DNA from: Shinisaurus crocodilurus
Taxonomy: Eukaryota > Chordata > Lepidosauria > Squamata > Shinisauridae
Direction: 5' to 3'
DNA: 64,000 nucleotides
Assembly (NCBI GenBank): GCA_021292165.1
Contig: JAHFWL010000181.1
Span: 266,523 to 330,522 of the forward strand
Below the pieces are notes generated by a model. The model was not told where the DNA came from. It was given only the letters and a program-made list of their open reading frames with translations, and did not search any database. Below, piece by piece: positions 39,777 through 50,999 of this stretch. Position 1 is the first letter of the stretch, and each line of letters begins with the position of its first letter. The translations under genes and the position numbers were made by a program.

Positions 39777-40202
39777 AGGCGGTGTTAGGGGGCGGCCCAC
39801 TAGGGCTGGAGCCCCGAATCTCTGGGGGGGGCCTCTGCCCCACCACCCTGCTGTCCATGTGGGCGCACTTGCTGAAAGAAAGGCACCGGGGCCCTGATGA
39901 TCTCTGTCACATCTGATCCCCCTGGGTTAGCTGGCTTTTTGCCCCCCATGTGCTTCACCTCCTGCTGACCCCCCTGAATTTTTCTGCCTAAGGTTTTCTT
40001 CTGAGATCAAAGCCCCCCCTCTCCCCTGTCCATACACCCCTTTTTACAAATAGGGGTATCCTTAGGAGACAGGGTTCGTTACAGACACACGCAGAGAGAG
40101 ACTTTAGAGCATATGTAAAATAGCATATGCAAATATGAGCTTTTTGTGTGTGTCCTGCGGGCGTGAGCCCTGGATATTTCCAGTATCTAGCACCGCCCCT
40201 GT
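39777..40202. mobile_element. Third copy of the same hAT-like family, inverted
   Basis: It begins CAGGCGGTGTTAGG and ends CTAGCACCGCCCCTG, with interior blocks matching 57574-58004 in reverse complement. No convincing target duplication is seen. Confidence 0.75.
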
Positions 40203-40379
40203 CTGGGATCCAGGCGACACAGCAGGAGAGATCTTCGGAGTTTTCCAACCGCACATTTTTCAGAGAAACGGCACGGCAAAACCATAAAGAGCCATGCACT
40301 GGGGCCTGCGTTCAGCTCTCTGCCTATGAATTGGGAAAAGAACCATGAGCTCCTCACAAAGCTCCCCACCACCCTCCCA

Positions 40380-41085
40380 GTGGTGCAGCTAGAGCATTTT
40401 AGACCCTGGGCCTCTTGCTCTTATGGGAGAAGGCTTTTTTAAACAGCCGTGTGTATTACTTCAGTAGTGAAACGCACAACTAACATTTGTGCTAACAACT
40501 AACGCACAGCTTCAGTAGTGAAACGCACAACTAACATTTCTGTTCTCTCCTCACCAGCCGCCATTCCATGCTTTGCAGCTGCTTCTACATCCCTGATAGG
40601 TTGGAACAACAAGTGGAGGCTTATGAGATGATGACTCCTATTTCGGAGGGGCCCCTTATCCATTGCAGGTTTTGCAGCGTTTGTTCTGCACTTTATGGGA
40701 GCTATCTGTGGTGCTGAACTCCACCTGCAAAATAGGTTTGCCGCCATGGAGCCCCGCGGATAGCTCTATGAAGCTCCAAATAAAAGCTGCAAAACCTGCA
40801 ATGGATAAGGAGCCCCACCAAAACAGGAGTCACCAGCCTCCCCCGCTGATAGGTTAGAATGACAATACTGTTTGCCAACCCCAATTTTTTAAAAACAAAA
40901 CAACAACAACCACATAGAATGGGCAGTTCTGCATTATGAACTCACTTAAATCATAGCGCTCTCATAGCTACAGGAATAAAATGGAGTTTGCATCTGCTGC
41001 CCTCATCACCTGCTGTTCTCTGGGTGGTCATTTTGGGGCCCCATGGGCTTGGACCTCTGCCCCAAGGTCCAGGCCTAGCTGAAAC
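40380..41085. repeat. Dispersed repeat interrupted by MITE E; pairs with 45566-46200
   Basis: GGTGCAGCTAGAGCATTTTA, AACAGCCGTGTGTATTACTT, [MITE E], CTGTTTGCCAACCCC, GCAGTTCTGCATTATGAACT and CTTGGACCTCTGCCCCAAGG are in the same order in the other copy. Confidence 0.75.
40606..40840. mobile_element. Palindromic element, family E
   Basis: Inverted arms around CCTTATCCATTGCAGGTTTT and GGGAGCTATCTGTGGTGC. A near direct repeat CTGATAGGTTGGAA/CTGATAGGTTAGAA flanks it. Confidence 0.8.
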
Positions 41086-41401
41086 GCTAGCTCCCCTTGC
41101 CCTGAGTGGCAGCAAGATTGCAGCAGTTTCATAAGGCCTCTGGCCAACCTGGTGTCTCGGAAGGGGTCGGGTATTGACGCAGAGGTGGAAGAGCTACCAG
41201 TTAGGGATGCTGTGGTTGCATCCTGCACTGCAGATCTTGCACTGAGCAGGGGGATTGGACTTGATGACTTCCAATGTCCCTTCGGAATGATTCTATAACG
41301 AGGAACCGCTACGCAGGCAATGCGAGGCGCATGAACTGTATTCCGAAACACAACAATCCACCAGCCACCGTGCAGCCAGTTTATAAGTTTTAAATAACCC
41401 A

Positions 41402-41481
41402 AACCCAAAGCATGGCTGGCTGGGGCATGCTGGGAGCTGCAGGCCTTTTTTCCTTCTAAACTTGTATAGGATTGCGCCCAT
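41402..41481. mobile_element. Half copy of palindromic MITE family C
   Basis: GGCTGGGGCATGCTGGGAGC, then TTCTAAACTTGTATAGGATT and GCGCCC. The left arm is missing. Confidence 0.65.
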
Positions 41482-41989
41482 AGTGAAGTTTGCGAGATAG
41501 CCAAGCAGGCTCGCTGTACAGGCGGGCATTATGAACAGACGGGTTTTGAGCCGGGGCATGACGACATTCGGCGTGATAAGAGTTAATTGTGACTTTATCA
41601 ACAGCGTGCACTCCAAAAGGCGATGCAGCCTTGACACTAATTTAGGGGCATCCATTTTTCTTCCCTTTGTGGCCGCAGCCTCGTCTGAAGGCATCTTGAG
41701 AGTTATGCCCAGTTCCTTCTAGAGGCATGGGACGGAATGACTTTTTAACACCTTCTACGCACAGGTGCAAAAAAGCATTGTCAACGCAGAGGTGGGGTGA
41801 CATCACAGTTCCCTTTGAGTCACGCTTCTAATAGCTAAAGCAACATAATTAAAGAGTCATTTCTACCTTCGAAACAAAGAGATCGCATGCAAAGGAAAAA
41901 TTACGGGGCAGCCGCCCCTCTTGCGACCGCATCAGAATCCCCCTTATCTGGGCTGACGGCACTATGAAAAGGAAGCCCTGTGACGAAAG

Positions 41990-42330
41990 GTTGAAGGAAC
42001 TGGGTATGTTTTTAGCCGGGAGAAGAGAAGATGGGGGCGACCGGAAGACATGACAGCACTCTGCAAATACCTGAAAGGCTGTCACATAGAAGAGGGCAAA
42101 GACGATCTCTGCTGCCCCACAGAACTAGATTTAATGGACTTACATTTACAGGAGGGTAGATTTCGGATGAACATTAGAAGAAACATCTCAGTTTGGCAAT
42201 GGAACCAATGGACCTAGAGGCATGGAGGGCTCTCCCGTGCTGGATGTCTTCAAGCTGAGGCTGGACAGACATCTGATGGAGATGGCCTCACTCTGGATTT
42301 CCAGCATCAAGCAGTGGGGTTGGGCTAGAT
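41990..42330 (+). mobile_element. CR1 LINE fragment
   Basis: GAAGGAACTGGGTATGTTTT translates toward the CR1 motif ERLKELGMF; ends at GCTGGACAGACATCTGATGG. Confidence 0.75.
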
Positions 42331-42514
42331 TGGGGTGGACAGAAGGTAGATCGGGATCTACTGGTAGAAGTCCAGATGATTTGCAGTCGCTCGGCAAGGA
42401 TTTCTGGCTAGTGATGGTTTAACAATAGCGGAAGCAAACGGGGGCCCCTTTCCCTCCCAAATTAGGCTGCTGAAAAATCAAGAACGCTGGAGGCGGGGAG
42501 GTGGGTGTGAAAGG

Positions 42515-43083
42515 TTTAGTGCTCCCTATGAGGAAAGGTTACACAACATCGGGGATTGTTTAGCTTAGAAAAAAGGCAAGTGAGGAGAGACATGTCCTGA
42601 TAGGGGTGTACCGAATGATGCCTGGTGTGGAGAAAGTGGACAGGGAGACATTTTTCTCCCTCTCTCCTAATACTAGAACCCAACGGAGTCATCCCATGAA
42701 GCTGATTGACGGGAGATTCAGGGCAGATCAAAGGAAGGGCTTCTTCACACAGCGCAAGAGTTAAACTATGGAATTCACTTCCACAAGGTGTAATAATGGC
42801 CTCCAATTTGGACGGCTTTAAAAGGGGATCGGACAAATTCCTGGAGGAGAAAGGCTATCAATAGCTACTAGTCCTGATGGCTATATGCTACCTCCAGGAT
42901 CAGAGGCAGTATGCCTAAGTACACCAGTTGCTGGGGAACATGGGTGGGAGGGTGCTGTTGCACTCCTGTCCTGCTTGTGGGCTTCCCACTGGGGCAGCTG
43001 GTTGGCCACCGTGTGAACAGAACGCTGGACTAGGTGGACCCTTGGCCTGATCCAGCGGGGCTCTTCTGGTGTTCTTATGGTAC
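42515..43083 (+). mobile_element. CR1 LINE 3' end, long copy
   Basis: GCTCCCTATGAGGAAAGGTT to CCAGCGGGGCTCTTCTGGTG, several stops. Confidence 0.85.
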
Positions 43084-43818
43084 TGAAAGCAAATGTGGGC
43101 TGAGCATGTGCTCAGAGGCCCAATGTTCCTCAGAACCATGGGGGCCCTGGATCCCCTCTAACGGAGGCCGAAGCAACAATTAGATGGAAACGCAAAGTTG
43201 GATTAGAAGGAGGCAAGCCCAGAGAGCAGAGACTCGTGCAGGAACTTGTGTACCAGGTAGCTTCTTCCAAGGGCGATTAGTTGTTCTACTGCACGATCCA
43301 AAGAGAGCGATGAATCATGCAGAGGTGGAGCCGTGCGTGCTACACTCATGGAACCCTTCAATTATTATTTCATCAATGTATGTCTCCCAGCACTACATTT
43401 GAGCGTTACCAGTCCACTCCGACTAGTACCAGCAGGCTGCTTAAGGGTTGCTCCAAGGCGTGCGCTCAGCCCTTGATGGAATGTCTTTCCCCCTTAAAAG
43501 ATGCTTAATTAATATAATTAAAACAAGGATAATTTAAATGATCACCCCACCCCAAGGCAACTGCCAAAGGGTCGGGCCAAAGGAGGATTTAACCCTTCGG
43601 CTGAGTCCCTTTGGCAGCCATTTTGGGCCCGTCGTTTCTGAAAAAAGCTCCAAGCACCCTGCCCGCCCTTACCCGAGTCCAGGTGTAAGAGAACTTACAG
43701 GTGGGCACCAGAGTTTCATGAGCAAACTGACAAAGGTCTTCTTTGCAGGCACAGAGCAGTTCTTCAAGGTCTCAGGCCTCTTTCTCTTTCAGTGATTTAT
43801 TCATTACATCTGTAACTA

Positions 43819-44135
43819 CATAAGAACATACGAAGGGCAATGCTGGATCAGACCAAGGGTCCATCTAGTCCAGCATTCTGTTCACACAGTGGCCAACCAG
43901 CTGCCCCAAGAGGAAGCCCACAAGCAGGACATGAGCGCAGCAGCACCCTCCCGCCCATGTTCCCCAGCAGCTGGAGTACATAGGCAGACTGCCTCTGATC
44001 CTGGAGGTAGCATAGAACCATGAGGACTAGTAGCCACCGATAGCCTTCTCCTCCATGAATTTGTCCAATCCCCTTTTAAAAGCCCTCCAAATTGGTGGCC
44101 ATCGCTACATCTTGTGGCACCGAATTCCATAGTCT
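43819..44135 (-). mobile_element. CR1 LINE 3' end
   Basis: TAAGAACATACGAAGGGCAA to GGCCATCGCTACATCTTGTG. Confidence 0.84.
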
Positions 44136-44154
44136 AACTATGCGCTTCCATATC

Positions 44155-44336
44155 TCCCCCTTCCTCCAAAGAACCCATGTCATCCTCACCAGAACCCTGT
44201 GAGGTAGGACAGGGTGTGTGAGAGATAGCGACTAGCCCAAGGTCGCCCAGTGAGTTTCGTAGCTTGAGCTGAGACTCGAACCCAGGTCTCCCCCAGTCCA
44301 GTTCTGATGCTCCAACCGCTGCACCACACTTGCTCG
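44155..44336 (-). mobile_element. Diverged MIR-like SINE
   Basis: CCTTCCTCCAAAGAACCC, AGAACCCTGTGAGGTAGGAC, AACCGCTGCACCACACTTGC. Confidence 0.72.
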
Positions 44337-44667
44337 ACTATCAATGAACAATAGTTTGCCCAGGCTTTAAATGGGCTGGGGTGTATATATCACACACACA
44401 ACACACACTGCATTGTTTCCGTACACATGCTCATTATATGCAGAAAACTGAGTCCGAGTCATCAGCTCACGAAAAGCTGATGTGTTGTGCTTCCTATTAG
44501 CTAGAAAGCAAAAACACATCAGCTTCCGGTAAGCTGATGGCATTGGGAATCTCCCAAGGCACTGAGATTTCCCAACCGTGGGATCTCCCAAGAACCAGAT
44601 GCCCGAGGCAAACGAAGGGTCATCTTCGCTCCCCGGTATGTGAGATTGCATACCCATGAGTGACCAG

Positions 44668-44855
44668 GGGAAGCTGGTGACTCCTCTGTCACTGGGGCTC
44701 CTTACCCATGGCAGGTTTTATTCTGAGCTTTATAGGAGCTATTCATGGTGCCGAGCTCCACCCCAGAGTAGGTTTTCAGCACCATGGGTAGCTCCCATAA
44801 AGCTCAGAATAAAGGGTGCAATGGATAAGGAGCCCCACTGACATAGAAGTCACCA
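44668..44855. mobile_element. Palindromic element, family E, complete copy
   Basis: AAGCTGGTGACTCCTCTGTC to GAAGTCACCAGC, with inverted TTTATTCTGAGCTTTATAGG and CCATAAAGCTCAGAATAAA. Confidence 0.85.
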
Positions 44856-45008
44856 GCCGCCCGTGCCCATGACCTGCTCACCCCCAGCAGAAACTCACTG
44901 GAAAGAGGCAAAGTCTGGTGCAGTACCTCATGCAGAGACACAGGCAGCAGGCAGCATCCTGTTGAGAGCGGAGGATCCTGTTGTCTCTCTGCATTAGGAA
45001 TGCTCTAA

Positions 45009-45065
45009 TGATCTATCTATCTATCTATCTATCTATTGATCTATCTATTGATCTATCTATCTATC
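45009..45065. repeat. ATCT microsatellite, interrupted
   Basis: ATCT units with ATTG interruptions. Confidence 0.92.
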
Positions 45066-45302
45066 CATCCACAAAGCAGAGATGCAACAGAATGACTAGG
45101 CCCCACAGCAGAGGTTGAAGGAGAAGAGGCGAACCCAGCCTAGAACAGGGACTCATGCAGAGATGCAGTGGGGAAGCTCCCCTGTGAATGAGTGCTCCCT
45201 CTGAACTCTGAGGATCTGTGGATTATTTCCCCCAGGACAGAGTTTAGGAATTACCAGACTAAGCGGGCTCTTGTGCTGACCCAGCAAGGCAATTCTTGTG
45301 TT

Positions 45303-45305
<3 letters not shown>

Positions 45306-45338
<33 letters not shown>
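45306..45338. repeat. CA microsatellite
   Basis: About 16 CA units. Confidence 0.94.
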
Positions 45339-45339
<1 letters not shown>

Positions 45340-45354
45340 GGCAAGGCTCTAACC

Positions 45355-45470
45355 CAGGGGTAGCGCCCTCCAGATGTTTGTTGGACTCCAGCTCTTATCA
45401 GTCCCAGCCAGCATGGCTCATGGTCAGTGGTGCTGGGCGTCGGAGTCCAACCATAAGTGCCGGGCCACAA
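45355..45470. mobile_element. Palindromic MITE family B
   Basis: CAGGGGTAGCGCCCTCCAG, then TGTTGGACTCCAGCTCTTAT and an inverted half ending GGAGTCCAACCATAAG. Confidence 0.65.
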
Positions 45471-45565
45471 GTTTCCCCTCTGCTGCCTCAGGAAGCAAGC
45501 AGGCGGCCTGAAATGATCTCTCACTTAGCTCATTTCATAACTGGAGTTTCCCTCAAAACAACAAG

Positions 45566-46200
45566 GCCAGTAGCGCAGCCAGGGAATTTTAGACCCCGGA
45601 CTTCATGGCCTTCCTAGGGGCAGGGGGTGGCGGCTTTAGACTGCCATGTGTTACAGCAAAACAACAACAACAACAACAAAACTGTTTGCCACCACGGATA
45701 CAACAGAAAGACAAACTCTGAGCACGTGCAGTTTTGCATCTTAAACACACTTAAATCATGGATAATGTAAGCCGCCTTGGGTTCCTTGCAGGAAAAAAGG
45801 CGGGGTATAAATATAATAAATAAATAAAATAAATAAATAGCACCACTGTGGCTTTCAGGGGGAAAATGGAGTTGGCTTCGGCTGCCCTGATGCTAAACCC
45901 ATTTACTGGGGAATAAGCATCATTTTGCCGTCGAAATAATTTTAGAGTGAACGTAACAAAATGCACCTCTGTCAATGTGCACGTGCCCGGTCGGCGGGCC
46001 CCCCGACCTCAAAATGTTTTTAAAAATAAGAATAGGGCACCGCAGCAACTAGTGTCAGCCCCAGTAGGCCCTGGCCGACGCAGCCCAGCCCTGGTGCTGA
46101 AGCTGGCCTGTTTGCCGCACTCTTGAGGTGGTCATTTGGGGGGGTGCTTGGGTGCAGGGCCCTGGATTTTGCCCCCAGGTTCCAACCCTAGCTGTGCCAC
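45566..46200. repeat. Second copy of the 40380-41085 repeat, interrupted by a SINE tail
   Basis: AGTAGCGCAGCCAGGGAATT, GACTGCCATGTGTTACAGC, CTGTTTGCCACCACGG, GCAGTTTTGCATCTTAAACA, [SINE tail], GTGGTCATTTGGGGGG. Confidence 0.75.
45763..45840 (+). mobile_element. MIR-like SINE tail only
   Basis: ATGTAAGCCGCCTTGGGTTC to AAATAAATAAATAG inside the repeat copy at 45566-46200. A 5'-truncated insertion. Confidence 0.75.
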
Positions 46201-46211
46201 TGAACATGTGG

Positions 46212-46404
46212 GAGGGGCCATGGCTCAGTGGCAGAGCAGTTGCTAAGCATGCGGAAGGTCCTGGGTTCGATCTCCGGCATCTCCAGTTAGGGCTGGGAAA
46301 ACTCCTGCCTGGAACCCCGGGGAGCGGCTGCCAGTCAGTGTTGACAATACTGGACTAATGGACTAATGGTTGGACTCAGTATAAAGCAGCTTCCTGTGTT
46401 CCTA
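46212..46404 (+). mobile_element. Sauria-like SINE, near complete
   Basis: GGAGGGGCCATGGCTCAGTG (A-box), GGGTTCGATCTCCGGCATCT (B-box), GACAATACTGGACTAATGG and the end AAGCAGCTTCCTGTGTTCC. Confidence 0.8.
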
Positions 46405-46459
46405 TTTAAATCAGCCCTTTATTCAGAACCATGAGGACTAGAATCTTCTTTTATTTTTA

Positions 46460-46560
46460 GGGAGAGGATCATAGCTCAGTGGCAGAGCACCAACTTTACA
46501 TGGTCCAGGTCCCACAGCTTCATCCCCCCCGGCATCTCCAGGTAGGAAGCTGCTTTATAC
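46460..46560 (+). mobile_element. Sauria-like SINE, internally deleted
   Basis: GGGAGAGGATCATAGCTCAG, GGCATCTCCAGGTAGG and AGCTGCTTTATACAAG; the centre is missing. Confidence 0.65.
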
Positions 46561-47050
46561 AAGAATGACACACGCCGCGGCCCACTGGGAGGGAAATATT
46601 TGCTATTATTCCAACGACAATATCTTATTTCTCAGGCTAGTCCTGCAATTTATTATTCTTGTTTTTCCCTTTAAAAGACGGCTGTGAGAATAAGACACAG
46701 TGTCACATCTGTAGGAGGCGAGGCATTACCCGGACAGTTATCTGCCTTATCGGCCAATAACTCCAGACAGTTGATGGGGCAATGATCAGAAAAGGGTGAA
46801 AAAACAACAACTTTTACTTAACTAATAAGTTACTAGTCATCTGCTCAGTGCACGTTACAGGCTAGTTCAGGGCCGGAGGAGAATTTTGCTCCTTTGACAG
46901 CGGCCGCTAAGGGGTGTGGAGGAAACGGCGAAGTTTGAAAGGGGACAGGATCGTTATTACAGTTTATAGCTGGAAGAATTAAAAGGAGGAGGAGTTCCCC
47001 ATCTTCCTGCTCATGGCCAGGAAAGGTGATCCGGAGTCGCCTTCCTCCGA
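46560..47050. other. Non-repetitive sequence upstream of the candidate secreted-protein exon
   Basis: I see no copy of this elsewhere in the window. It would be the proximal promoter of the 47137 exon, with GGGAAATATT and CTTATCGGCC that could bind factors; unproven. Confidence 0.4.
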
Positions 47051-47057
47051 TATAAAA
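47051..47057 (+). promoter_or_regulatory. TATA box of a candidate secreted-protein gene
   Basis: TATAAAA lies 86 bp upstream of the candidate ATG at 47137, in sequence that I do not see repeated elsewhere in the window. A start site near 47080 would give a 5' UTR of about 55 bp. Confidence 0.5.
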
Positions 47058-47136
47058 ACTCTGGAACAGGTCAGCAGTCCTGTACACACAGGGACCTAAT
47101 TCAATGCTGCATCCTCCCAGCCCATCTGGAAGAGAA

Positions 47137-47200
47137 ATGATGAGGTCGCTTCACTGCTTTCTCCTGCTCTCCTTGTACTCCACGGCAGCAGCTTCAGAGG
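47137..47200 (+). CDS. Candidate signal-peptide first exon of a small secreted protein (possibly a CC chemokine)
   Basis: Two adjacent ATGs open MMRSLHCFLLLSLYSTAAASE, then G|GTAAGC. The sequence has a short basic N-region, a Leu-rich core and a small-residue AAAS cleavage zone, so it looks like a secretory signal peptide. The exon leaves in phase 1, as chemokine exon 1 does, and a TATA box sits at the right distance. In mammals a CC chemokine cluster lies on this side of ZNHIT3. Against it, I found no exon with adjacent cysteines downstream in the window, so it may be a relic, may continue beyond the window, or may be chance. Function not shown. Confidence 0.45.
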
Positions 47201-47343
47201 GTAAGCCTTTCTATCCATTTCTCTCTCTCTCTCTCTCTCTGGGACACTGAGGTGCCGTTGCTGCCCTTACTTTACAAATCCGATTTCTGGAAGGCCCTCA
47301 CAAACCGGACGGAAACGCTGGCGACAAATCCTGCCGCGTGGCA

Positions 47344-47371
<28 letters not shown>
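47344..47371. repeat. AT microsatellite in the candidate gene's first intron
   Basis: About 14 AT units; a CT tract lies at 47220-47240. Confidence 0.93.
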
Positions 47372-47375
<4 letters not shown>

Positions 47376-47788
47376 GATAATAATTTTAAAAATTAACGTG
47401 TTTTATTTTTTAATCCGTGGACATATATTTGTTCCTCCTTTCAGCTTGCATGCTTTGGATTCTATTCTTGCAGGGATGCCAGGGTTTCATTCTAACAGGG
47501 CTGGTTCGTTGCAACCGACAGGGGTCCAAGAATGTAATGTGCAAAGATGCAATCCAAAGGCTTTGATTTCTGTTTCAGTCGTCTGCACGATCCAGCTGTA
47601 GCTACTTTATTTCTCTTCTGGTTGTGTTATGCTGTGATACTGTGCGGAGCATCAGATTCTCTCTCAAGAAAAAGAGAGAGAAAGACTTTGCTTATGCTGT
47701 CAAATCTCCCCCTTGATTCTTTCTCATCCATTTCCCCATGTTGTTGCCTTCAGTTGATAAAAGATCAAACATTAGAGATAGTTTCAGC

Positions 47789-47958
47789 AGTCCCCACTTG
47801 GCCACAAAGCTCACCGGGTGACTTTGGGACAGTCCCTGGCTCTCGGCCAAACCTACCTCACAGGGCTGTTGTGAGGATACAATGGAGAGGAGGATTATGT
47901 AAACCGCCTTGGGTTCCTTGCAGGAAAAAAAAGCCGGGCTATAAATATAATAAATACA
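47789..47958 (+). mobile_element. MIR-like SINE, head truncated
   Basis: AGTCCCCACTTGGCCACAAA to AAATATAATAAATAC, about 600 bp after the candidate signal-peptide exon. Confidence 0.82.
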
Positions 47959-48187
47959 GAGCTCTCTTGTTCCTAGGAATTCAATCAGGGATGACTTGCT
48001 CCCATATTCTCAGGGGCCACTTTATTCTCCGGAAAGTGGGCATGTATTTTATCACACAGACCGGCCACCCCTGTGGATGCTTGGGTTCTACGTTAAAATT
48101 AGGGCCATAACTGGGCTATACAGTTACAGAGCCTCGCTGGACCACTGCTTAGAAAATCCCCAGAGAGATTTCATATTAAGTGACATA

Positions 48188-48300
48188 CAGAGGGCTAGCC
48201 GTGTTAGTCGGTGGCAGGAAAAACAATGGTCTTGTGGCAACTTGCAGACTAACAAGTTTGTCGTGGCATATGCCTTTGTGGACGCTGTCCACTTGAAGCC
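48188..48300 (+). repeat. Dispersed repeat of the CCGTGTTAGTC type
   Basis: GGCTAGCCGTGTTAGTCGGT, GTCTTGTGGCAACTTGCAGA, CTAACAAGTTTGTCGTGGCA; an inverted relative at 23205-23275 carries GGTGCCACCAGACTCTCTCT and GACTAACATGCTTACCCC. Confidence 0.6.
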
Positions 48301-48960
48301 AGTATTCCGCCACCCCACCCTCATCTCACACAGAACCTGAAAATGTTTCTTTCCCCGAACGTTCGTTTACGAGCAAAACAGCTGGAAAACTTTTCAGCAC
48401 GACTTAATTAAAATTTGGCTGTACAGTCGGGGAGATTAGCCATGTCTGAACTGAATAGATTAAGCTTAGCAACACAATCCTTTCCCTGTTTACTTGCAAG
48501 TAAGTCCCATTGTGTTCAATGGGGTACTCCCCTGTTAGTATGTTTTAGGATTGCCGCTCAAGTCCCTAATCAGTGTGTTCATTAAAAAAAAAAAACCTTA
48601 TCTTGCTATATCAGTATTGTTTAGGAAAATGCAAAAGAGTTTGGGGATGTTTTTCTTGGATTGGGAAAAATAGATACTAAGTAAATATCCTATCTTTTTG
48701 TCAATACTACCCTGGCAGAGATACAAGAGTATGTCTTTCAAATATAGATATAGGTATATCAAATAAACATCACAGTTTTTAGGAAGGAGCAAAGTGCTGA
48801 TATGAGATCACACAGACAAAGAGCTGGTCATGTCAGAGGGAAGAAGAGAGACCTGGGTTTGAATTCTACCATTGCCTTCTATTGACAGCTGACCCATATA
48901 AGACAAACTTCCCACGCAGAAAGCATTTGTATTTGAGAAGTATCCTGCATTTATTCCTTC
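48300..48960. other. Gene-free stretch
   Basis: Contains one short dispersed repeat (48475-48560) and AT-rich sequence. No exon recognised. Confidence 0.4.
48475..48560. repeat. Short dispersed repeat, same family
   Basis: TTGCAAGTAAGTCCCATTGT, GTTCAATGGGGTACTCCCC. Confidence 0.55.
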
Positions 48961-49200
48961 ATTTGTTCTTTTCATCATATATACCCCGCTTTTTAAAATA
49001 ACGTTTCCCCCCCAAGCAGTTTGCAAAAAATCCTCCGAAAGTTAAATATCAAGCACATCTCAAAAAGCAGCAAAAGCACATCAGCGTAAAAATCCAATAT
49101 GACAGCATAAAAACCTGTACATAAATCATGCATGAGAGTCACAGTTTTCTCTCTTATGTGATCTATAAATGCATTTAGAAGCTGCAGCCCCCAAAGCGTA
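48960..49200 (-). mobile_element. LINE 3' end, AT-rich (L2/CR1 type)
   Basis: ATATACCCCGCTTTTTAAAA, CCCAAGCAGTTTGCAAAAAA, GCAAAAGCACATCAGC. Confidence 0.45.
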
Positions 49201-49816
49201 CAGATCGTATGCATTTACCCTCCCAAGATAAGAAAACCTCAGAAATCCAAACCGGAAAGATGTGCAGTCTAAACAACCAAACATAACATCACAGCATCAT
49301 TTCCGCTGACTCCTTCCCTCAATCCACGCGCGCAGAGTTGCTTCTCAATTTCCCTTGAACCATGAGGGCTAGTGACATTTTTAACGGAAGCTAAAGACAT
49401 CCACGTTTTTGCCTCCAGGCCATCGTTTGAGTGGGTACCCAGGACCCCAGGACTTTCCTAAAACTCCACTAAGACTCCAGATCAACGGTGGGGGAAACAA
49501 CACGACAATTTACTATATTTTATGGTGCTTCCGTGTTTTGCAGCTGCTGACACCGAGGGGTGAACCTTGCCATTCAAGCGTTTGACCCATAAGCAAACAT
49601 TAACTAATGAACACTAAAAGGAAAGATTATTAAAAGCAAGTGATAGCCAAGGACAAGTTCATAGGCTAGGGGAACAGAGAGCGTGCTGCTGCTCGCAAGA
49701 TAATCTTCCCCTGTGGTGGGGAGGCTGTACTCCGGCACGGGCCAGGCTCGATTTCTGGCAGTGTCTCCGTGTAAAAGGCTCTCAGTTGTCTGGTAAGAAA
49801 GGCAGGCAGCTTCATA

Positions 49817-50330
49817 TGAGAACATCAAAAGAGCCCTGCTGGATCGGACCAAGGGCCCATCTAGTCCAGCATTCTGTTCACACAGCGGCCGACCAGCTGC
49901 CCACGGGAAACCCACAAGCTGGACACGAGTGCAACGGCACCCTGCCGCCCATGTTCCCCAGCAACTGGTGCACATGGGCATACTTGCCACTGATCCTGGA
50001 GGCAGCATAGAGCCATCGGGACTAGCAGCCATGGGTAGCCTCCTCCTCCTCCAGGAATGTGTCCAGTCCCCCTTTAAAGCCATCCAAATTCGTGCCCATC
50101 ATTGCCTCTTGTGGAAGTGAGTTCCATTATAGTTTAACTCTGCATGGTGTGAAGGACTTCCTTCGACCTGTCCTGAATCTCTCACCGGTCAGCTTCATGG
50201 TGGAATGACCCCGCTGGGTTTTAGTATGACGAGAGAGGGAGAAGAAGTGTTTCCCTCTCCCATTTTCTCCACGCCGTGCCTAATTGTATACGCCGCTGTC
50301 ACGTCTCCACTTGCTCGCCCTTTTGCGGCT
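49817..50330 (-). mobile_element. CR1 LINE 3' end
   Basis: GAGAACATCAAAAGAGCCCT to CACGTCTCCACTTGCTCGCC. Confidence 0.84.
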
Positions 50331-50375
50331 AGATTCAAAAGCCCCAAAGGCTGTGCCCTTTCCCTGTAGGGGAGT

Positions 50376-50549
50376 CCTGTGGCTTATGCTGGCTCAGCTT
50401 GTCTGAGCGTGGAAAGCTAAGCAGGGTCAGGCCTGGTGATGACTTGGATGGCAGACCCCTCCTCTAGTTTCCTGCATCGAGCAGGGGGTTGGGCTCGATG
50501 GCCTTGCAGGCCCCTTCCAAGCAACTCGATGATCTATGGAATCTATGAG
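50376..50549 (+). mobile_element. 5S-rRNA-derived SINE with CR1-like tail, plus strand
   Basis: CCTGTGGCTTATGCTGGCTC, GGAAAGCTAAGCAGGGTCAG, GGTGATGACTTGGATGGCAG, then GAGCAGGGGGTTGGGCTCGA and an ATCTATGGAATCTATGAG end. Confidence 0.87.
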
Positions 50550-50729
50550 TCGCTCCAACCCCCTGATCCTTCCGCTTGCACTTTTCTGTGCCCTCCCCAG
50601 CTCTGCAATGTTCAGGGCTCAGTCCACACGTGAGGCAAGACGTACACAGGACTGCACAGTATAGGAGTGCAGTTGAAGAGCAGCAAACTGAAGGCAAATC
50701 TGGAGTTCTTGGGGGGAAACAGCGTTCCT

Positions 50730-50880
50730 GGTGGGGGCTCCAATCTCGCTGGGGTGGCGTATCCACTCTGGGTTTCGGCCTGATACTTTTAAAGGAGCTA
50801 CCTGTGGTGCTCGACGCCGTCCCTAATAATCTGCTCGGCACCACGGATAGCTCCTTTAAAAGTTTGCCTTCTGGGGAATG
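50730..50880. mobile_element. Palindromic element related to family E, right arm shortened
   Basis: CTGGGGTGGCGTATCCACTC, CTTTTAAAGGAGCTACCTGT and the inverted ACGGATAGCTCCTTTAAAAG. It matches 35833-36020. Confidence 0.7.
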
Positions 50881-50999
50881 AGCGTTTCGTGACCAGCCGT
50901 GGCCACGACGGTAGCCGTTTTATGAATGGGCAAATCCCACCCCACCCCACCACGGCAGCCATTTTGTGCGAGCGCCCACAACACTCCTTCCAAATCCCT

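Noticed and set aside
46212..46300. Functional tRNA gene (A and B boxes)
   Set aside because: No cloverleaf 3' half or acceptor stem; a SINE head. The same applies to the heads of all MIR-like SINEs.
47700..47800. Chemokine exon 2 (frame reading SPCCCLQLIKDQ)
   Set aside because: No acceptor in the correct phase, and the frame runs straight into a SINE.
49541..49565. Acceptor GTTTTGCAG as exon 2 of the candidate secreted gene
   Set aside because: In phase 1 it reads ADTEG-type codons and stops at once.
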